From Symsagittifera roscoffensis (Eukaryota; Xenacoelomorpha; Acoela; Convolutidae), in contig NC_087063.1 of NCBI RefSeq assembly GCF_963678635.1, positions 85,357,574-85,421,573 of the forward strand: DNA of 64,000 bases, written 5' to 3'. Positions within the stretch are counted from its first letter, which is position 1; each line of letters begins with the position of its first letter. The notes under the pieces are model-generated. The model was not told the DNA's origin. It saw only the letters and a list, made by a program, of their open reading frames with translations, and did no database searches. The translations under genes and the position numbers were made by a program. Of this stretch, positions 58,998-64,000 are shown piece by piece.

Positions 58998-59284
58998 CTG
59001 ACCAAAGAGATCACACAAAGTGAACACAACTGTTTGAAGAGCAACCAACAAAAGCAAGACGAGAGCCAAATCAAACACAGCTATTCGCCAAACATGACAC
59101 CGGTGGCCCAAGAAAGTGGAATTAATGATCGGTCCCGCTATTATTTTGATAAAAGAACACAACTGAAACGAGCTAATATGAATGTCAACACAGAGACGAA
59201 ATTGCACTTCGCTAACAGAAGCAAGAAAAAGGGCAAAAAGAAGCTCTAAAAGCACCCAAAATTGACAAAGAAAGATAAAACTAA

Positions 59285-59375
59285 CAAAAAAATTCGGAAT
59301 CGAACGTCAGATTACCAGATTTAAAAAAACACACATTCTAGCATCTGCGCCATGGCCTCTTAACAATACAAACAC
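59285..59375 (-). repeat. tRNA-like SINE module
   Basis: On the minus strand: A-box region GAGGCCATGGCGCAGATGCT, T-rich middle, B box GACGTTCGATTCCG. It follows the hairpin-family phrase ACACAGAGACGAAATTGCAC (59187). Confidence 0.55.
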
Positions 59376-59539
59376 TAGGCGCTCAGCTAAAGCTACCTGT
59401 TTAATACGTTTTTTTAAATTCACTGATGCAAAAGGTAATGCGTAATTTTCAAAATGTTTAAAATTTAGCATAAAACAAGTCCTTAGCTAATTTGGTGAAT
59501 TTTTTTTATTTGGCACCTTATTATCGAGAAAATCAAATT

Positions 59540-60535
59540 CCAAAATAATCAAAATTTAAAAAATGAACTTTGGATAGATAAACATTGCTTTTCTACAAAA
59601 ATTAGGTCCTAGCCGCTATGCGAAGAAGTATCCTAATGCATGCTATTTCAATTGAATCCTCAAATATGGTTTTGGAAACTTTTTTTACTTTTCTCGAAAA
59701 TGATTCTGCCATATCTAAGTCTCCTTAGAAATGGCAAAGTAATTTTCCAGAAAAATGAAAAATATTTCCAAAAAGCGGCCAGCAATTCAAAACACGGAGA
59801 TTTCTAAATTCAACCTTGCTTTTCCACAATAGTTAGGGCATAGTTGATATGCAGAGAAAAATTCCCGTAGCAGCTCTTTTGATTGAATTCTTTATCTCAG
59901 ATTTAGCAAAATAGTTTTTTACAAGACTTCGAAACAAACGGTCAAACTTCAAACATACACTTGTTTCAGTCCATAAACTAATTTCTAGAAAAATCTGAGC
60001 GCGTAGCTACTTATGCAAAGAAATTTCCGACTAAATGATGTTTCGGATAAACACCTTAACCTCAGATTTTTCTAACTTTCGAAAATTGTACTTCATCTCA
60101 TGCAATAACTTTTTTCATCAAAACATAAGGGCACTATTTGTGCAGAGGAGATTCATAAAACCTGTTCTTTCTATTGAACTTTTAACTCAGATTTGGCAGG
60201 GTAGTTTTGGACAACAGTCAAAAAATTCCAAATTGGACAATTTATATGGCCATAACTTTTTCTACAAAATCTTAAGGGTGGCGGTATAAACAAGGAGGAT
60301 TTCTAACACTAGTTTTTTGCGATTGAGCCTTTCGTCTTGGAATTGACAGGGTATTTTTCGAAAAAAAGCAAAAAAATGGTCAAAATTAGGACGTTTTCTA
60401 AGGCCATATCTCTTTTTCTACAAAGAATTAGGGCGTACAAGTTTCAGCAGGGCAAATACCCAGAATTTCTTGTTTTGATTGAGCTCTTAATCTCAAATTT
60501 GACGGGGAATATTGCAAAAATTCAAAGAATTATTT
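59540..60535. repeat. ~150-bp degenerate satellite array
   Basis: Landmark TTTGGCAGGGTAGTTTTGG and variants at 60197, 60346 and 60497 (spacing 149-151), with CCATAACTTTTTCTACAAAA and GATTGAGC phrases between. The first part (59540-59800) matches 37755-38040 directly. It ends at the hairpin phrase ACACAGAGGCGAAGCTGAGC (60538). Confidence 0.75.
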
Positions 60536-60719
60536 TACACAGAGGCGAAGCTGAGCTTCCAACCACTTATGAAACAAATATGAATGACTATGACAAAAAT
60601 CTAACGGAAAAAATGCAACAAAAGCCCAAAATAGTGGAATAAAAATTGCCTGCATCATTAGAAACTTTACAAACAGCTTTCGGAAAATTAGAAAAAAAAA
60701 ACAATTTTTTTAAACAAAA

Positions 60720-61110
60720 TATTTCTGCGGAGCTAAGTCGACAAAAATAAGAAGACCGACAATAGACAAAATTAACCAAAAACTTTCAATTTGCAAAACA
60801 AACAGGTCTCGACTGGAATCGAACTCCCGGACTTTGCCGTCAAGCATAGAGGAGACATCAACTTGGAAGAAATCTAAACCTTAAAAAATTCGGGCTACGG
60901 GAACTATGCCGACAAAAATAAGCAGACAAATAATAGGCCAAAAGTTTTTGAGCTGGAATATTTACCGTTTGAAAAAACAAGTCTTAGTCACATTCGCATC
61001 CATGGCTTTTGTCGTCCCAGGCGTATTCGTTACCTCTAGGCTAAGTTTGTAAGAGAAACTAAGAGTTTTGAATTCATTATAAGCCAAGGTACCACCAGGA
61101 GTCCAGTGAA
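60720..61110 (-). repeat. SINE-like tRNA-derived modules (pair)
   Basis: Module 1 near 60805-60850 (GGAATCGAACTCCCGGACTT). Module 2 at 60985-61045, minus strand: A box TTAGCCTAGAGGTAACG, middle CGCCTGGGACGAC, B box GATGCGAATGTG. Body phrase GCCGACAAAAATAAG precedes each. Direct counterpart of 17540-18420 in layout. Confidence 0.6.
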
Positions 61111-61382
61111 CAAAATTATTTTACGGTAAAAAAGTGTAGTACCGTTTGCAACACTTTTGGTAATCCCAAGGGTAAAAAAACGACGAAAATGTCAAAAAAT
61201 GAGCATTTATGAGTTCAGAACTTTTTCTAAAAAAAACTTGGGCATAACCGCTAACGCAAGGGAGACTCAATATTTTGTCCATCCAAAGATTTCTTTACCG
61301 CAGATTTGGCAGGGTAGTTTTTGAGGAAAAAAAATCCAAAAAAATTGGGTCAAAAATTTCCCTACTGATACTTTTGAGGCCC

Positions 61383-61463
61383 GTAGAATGTGGAGTAAAC
61401 TAAAAAAAGACTAGCTAAATATGCATATTCAGCTAGTCTTTTTTAGCTTACTCCACATTCTAC
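61383..61463. repeat. 81-bp near-perfect hairpin
   Basis: GTAGAATGTGGAGTAA...AAGACTAGCT pairs with AGCTAGTCTT...TTACTCCACATTCTAC around the loop AAATATGCATATTC, with only a single-base interruption in the stem. MITE-like or a cruciform-forming palindrome in the LHPP intron. Confidence 0.8.
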
Positions 61464-61955
61464 ATTTTCATTTAGAGAATTAACCTTTCTGTCAATTAAT
61501 ATCTTTTTGGATATTGAGCAAACGCGTTTTGTGAAAAATGATTATGAAAAAATTATTTAATTACAAAAAAAAACAATCACATACATTTCATAAAAGTAGT
61601 TTTTATTAAACGAGACCTAACGATAGCCCGCACTAAGACAGCAGTAGCTGATATTAAAGTGCCTATGATTGGATCACTCCAAAAAACAACGAAATTTTTA
61701 TTTGCGACTCAGGAAAAAACTTGTAAGTAGTCTTACACTACGCTTCGCTTCTAATGTCCATACTTTTACACATTTAGTAAGTAATTAAATTTTAAGGAAC
61801 CTAATTGACTACTGTGGGCCCAAATAACATGGTCAGGCAATTTTATCAAATAAAAAATCATCGCTAGGACGCATATAAAAATTTTCGGGATTTAACTTAT
61901 AAATTGTCTCAAATACTATTTGATAAATTGCAATACATTTTAATTTGAAACTCAC

Positions 61956-62142
61956 ATTGAGCGCCGCTTCAAAGTATGCCTTGGAGGGCTTTCCAATAAT
62001 TTGGGCTTGTTTGCCGGTCGCAAACTCCAGTGCCTTGGTGAAGGGTCCCACGTCTAAGCTGAGCTCACCGGATCCACCTTTCCTGTAGTATTTACCCACT
62101 CCGAGAGAGATCAGTTGGGCATCTGGATTCGACATCAGGATT
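61956..62142 (-). CDS. LHPP: LHPP-like HAD phosphatase, middle exon
   Basis: Acceptor GCTGTTTCAG before 62142; perfect donor CTCAAT|GTGAGT after 61956. Phase 2 in (AG plus A gives Arg) and 0 out. It encodes ILMSNPDAQLISLGVGKYYR, a GGSGELSLDVGPFTKALEFA segment and IIGKPSKAYFEAALN. LISLGxGxYY and LDVGPF.KALE are LHPP/HDHD2 cap-domain signatures, and the Lys of GKPS is HAD motif III. Between this and the next exon upstream is a 435-bp intron. Confidence 0.88.
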
Positions 62143-62577
62143 CTGAAACAGCAACAGATTTGTTCATTGTCACGCTTTGGTTGCTTCTATTCTCATATTC
62201 TCGGCAAAAATACACGGAGAATATTCTGAATAACTCTCAGAAAACAGAACAGGCTGCGTATATAGATAGTTTTTAACAATAAAGCGCCTAGCTGGCAGAG
62301 TTAGAAAAAAAATCATCCCAGGCTTTGTTCAAAAAGGATGATTTAGTGCGGCTTCATAATTAGGCATATGCTTTAGAAAAAATAACATGTAATTTTTAAA
62401 CAGGATAACAACAGCGGTTATCCATTAAGAGCCGAGAAGCACTACTTTTTCCTTTTCCTTGGGGAGAATTCGTCTTAAGTGATTATGTCATTATTCAAAG
62501 CAGCTTTTTTCGTTTTTAAACTTCATAACCCTCTCTATATCCTTGAGTTTACTCGCCACGTGTCATCATTAGTATAC

Positions 62578-62706
62578 CTGAATGCTTTGTTCAGTGATTC
62601 GTAGTGGAAGTTCTCGATGGCGTCTCCTAACAGCACACAGTTTGGGTTCGTCTGGTCTAGACTGCTGAAGAATTGCTCCACCTCTTTATTTACCAGCACA
62701 AAAGGC
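62578..62706 (-). CDS. LHPP: LHPP-like HAD phosphatase, upstream exon
   Basis: Acceptor ACTGTTTTTGAG before 62706; donor GCATTCAG|GTATAC after 62578, phase 2. It encodes RPFVLVNKEVEQFFSSLDQT, NPNCVLLGDAIENFHYESLN and KAF. The NPNCVLLGDA..NFHY..LN.AF pattern is the start of the cap domain in LHPP. Exons for the N-terminal part, with the catalytic D-x-D/S-G-T loop, are not visible between 62707 and 64000 and are presumed beyond the window. Confidence 0.85.
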
Positions 62707-64000
62707 CTCAAAAACAGTAACGTATCACTTGTTTTCATAGCGAAATGGGTGATATTCTGATGTAAGTATGATAAACAAACGTGCTACGAATATTTGATTT
62801 GCTATTAAACAAATTCACATAAAGGGTAGACAAAAACATTTTTTTTTTCTGGAACAAAAAAGAGGCGACATAATTAATAATTTAAGAGACTTAATATACT
62901 TAAAAAATGAAGATCAAATTAAACTTGTCTGCCATATAATTGACATCACCTAAATAACTATATGCAGTAATATTATCCTCACAACAAGCTTATCCTTTTA
63001 TTTTCTGTCCTCAAGTTTTTGGTTTTCTAGCCGCTCGATGCGACTAGAAAACCATATTTGGATTTGTTAACTGGTTACTGCTGCATAAGTTCAGTTGAAT
63101 CTATACTGGCCATTTAGCCCCCAATCAACTCAATTTATGTTACGGGAACTCTAAGGGATGAAGGACAGTTAGTAGACGCAGTAAAAGCCAAGTTAACAAC
63201 TTCCAGTTTTGTAATTGAACCGGCTAGAAGCTATGACTAGCGAGTTTTCATAACTTCAACGTCCAAAACCGTTTTTGTAGCAAAAAATACCTGCGCTCGA
63301 CTTAGAATTAAAAAACTGGAAAAAACAAGACTGCTCGTGGGCGAAGCCCTGAATGATTGTTGCGCCTGCACTTTAATGTCAACTTAAATTTTTCGACGAA
63401 ATAATATAATTGACAAAAATTCAAAAGTTTTTTTCGTTTCTAAATTAAATCCTCACAAGCTAATGTAAACTACAACGGGTTGTATTTAACATTTTGGATC
63501 CCAAAAAAGGACCAAATGACTTGCGTCAATTGAAATTAGAACGCATTAATCTGCAGATTACGCGAGTTATAAGAATATATCGCGCGTTAACTATCCCAAA
63601 CTGGCCAAATTAACAATTTTCAAACTCCCATAACTTTACAAAATAAATGACTGTCTTTTTAACTTTGAGCTCAAGAAAGCAATTTCAGATGGTATAAAAC
63701 AACTCCGACAAAAATGCTGTTAAAAGTCGAAAATTGACTGAATAAAAAAACCACCTCAAACAAATATTCCGCACTTTCTTTGAAAATTGGAACAATAACT
63801 CCCCATGGTTCAAAGGCTCTAGTCGTAATGTCAGAAGATCGCTTACTTATGAACAATTTGACAAAAACAAGTTGTAATAGAAGGTTTGTTTATTTTACTT
63901 TTCCTCTTTTTTTCGTTATAAATTATACTTACATTAATGTTTCATGTGTTTTACCCTAGCGCAACATCCAGTAACCCCAATGATTTTGTCAGCTGTCCAC
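62707..64000. other. LHPP upstream intron, with one exon-like island
   Basis: No LHPP N-terminal exon recognised. An island at about 63768-63850, minus strand, reads SDITTRAFEPWGVIVPIFKE and SAEYLFE, then a donor-like GAG|GTGGTT. It is amphipathic and well composed but of unknown family, and an acceptor is not obvious. The remainder is AT-rich. Confidence 0.35.

Larger units (their letters stand above)
58998..61955. other. LHPP intron (2.96 kb), repeat-filled
   Basis: No exon found inside. It contains a SINE-like module at 59285-59375, the ~150-bp satellite (59540-60535), SINE-like modules (60720-61110), further satellite (61150-61375) and a hairpin (61383-61463). Confidence 0.7.

Noticed and set aside
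1-64000. CRISPR array, prokaryotic operon or phage module
   Set aside because: Spliced genes, retroelements and satellite composition are eukaryotic; no regularly spaced identical short repeats with unique spacers were seen.

Overview
The window looks like AT-rich nuclear DNA from an invertebrate animal. Genes are split by introns with good GT/AG junctions, most of the sequence is repeats (tRNA-derived SINE-like modules, decayed LTR and non-LTR retroelements, several satellite families, fold-back elements), and two runs of exactly 200 N (28827-29026, 52488-52687) mark it as a draft scaffold. I cannot name the species.

Genes. Three genes can be supported, all on the minus strand. Gene B (30999 down to about 24493) and gene A (15911 down to about 5320) are tandem paralogs of a condensation/alcohol-acetyltransferase-like (CAT-fold) family with an HxxxDG motif (HALVDG). 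Nearly all their exons correspond one to one with the same splice phases. Gene B lacks the counterpart of gene A exon 4, probably because of the assembly gap. At the right end, three 3'-terminal exons of an LHPP-type HAD phosphatase lie at 62706-62578, 62142-61956 and 58997-58788; its 5' part is outside the window. No operon-like functional link between these genes is visible.

Repeats, left half (1-31.8 kb). A defective Ty3/gypsy-type LTR element occupies 1129-4772. A decayed non-LTR retrotransposon with a 2A-like NPGP motif (about 9230-11480) and a fold-back element (8811-9222) lie in the large first intron of gene A. Region 11.7-24.3 kb carries a tRNA-Leu-like module, SINE-like modules, a ~150-bp degenerate satellite and short GC-rich repeats. 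A nested inverted repeat (26305-28541) sits inside gene B.

Repeats, right half (31.8-57 kb). This is a mosaic of segmental duplications with almost no coding potential: Z (31849-36670) and Z' (43689-48538) are direct copies of about 4.8 kb; W (38405-40251) and W' (55193-57072) are inverted copies; X and X' (about 0.86 kb) are direct copies; Y, Y' and Y'' are three arrays of a ~440-600-bp TACATACA-rich macro-repeat in different unit combinations. The order is Z - unique - W - X - Y - Z' - Y' - unique - gap - X' - Y'' - inverted W'. Small candidate exons occur at 31481 (divergent from gene B), in X and in W, but none is proven.
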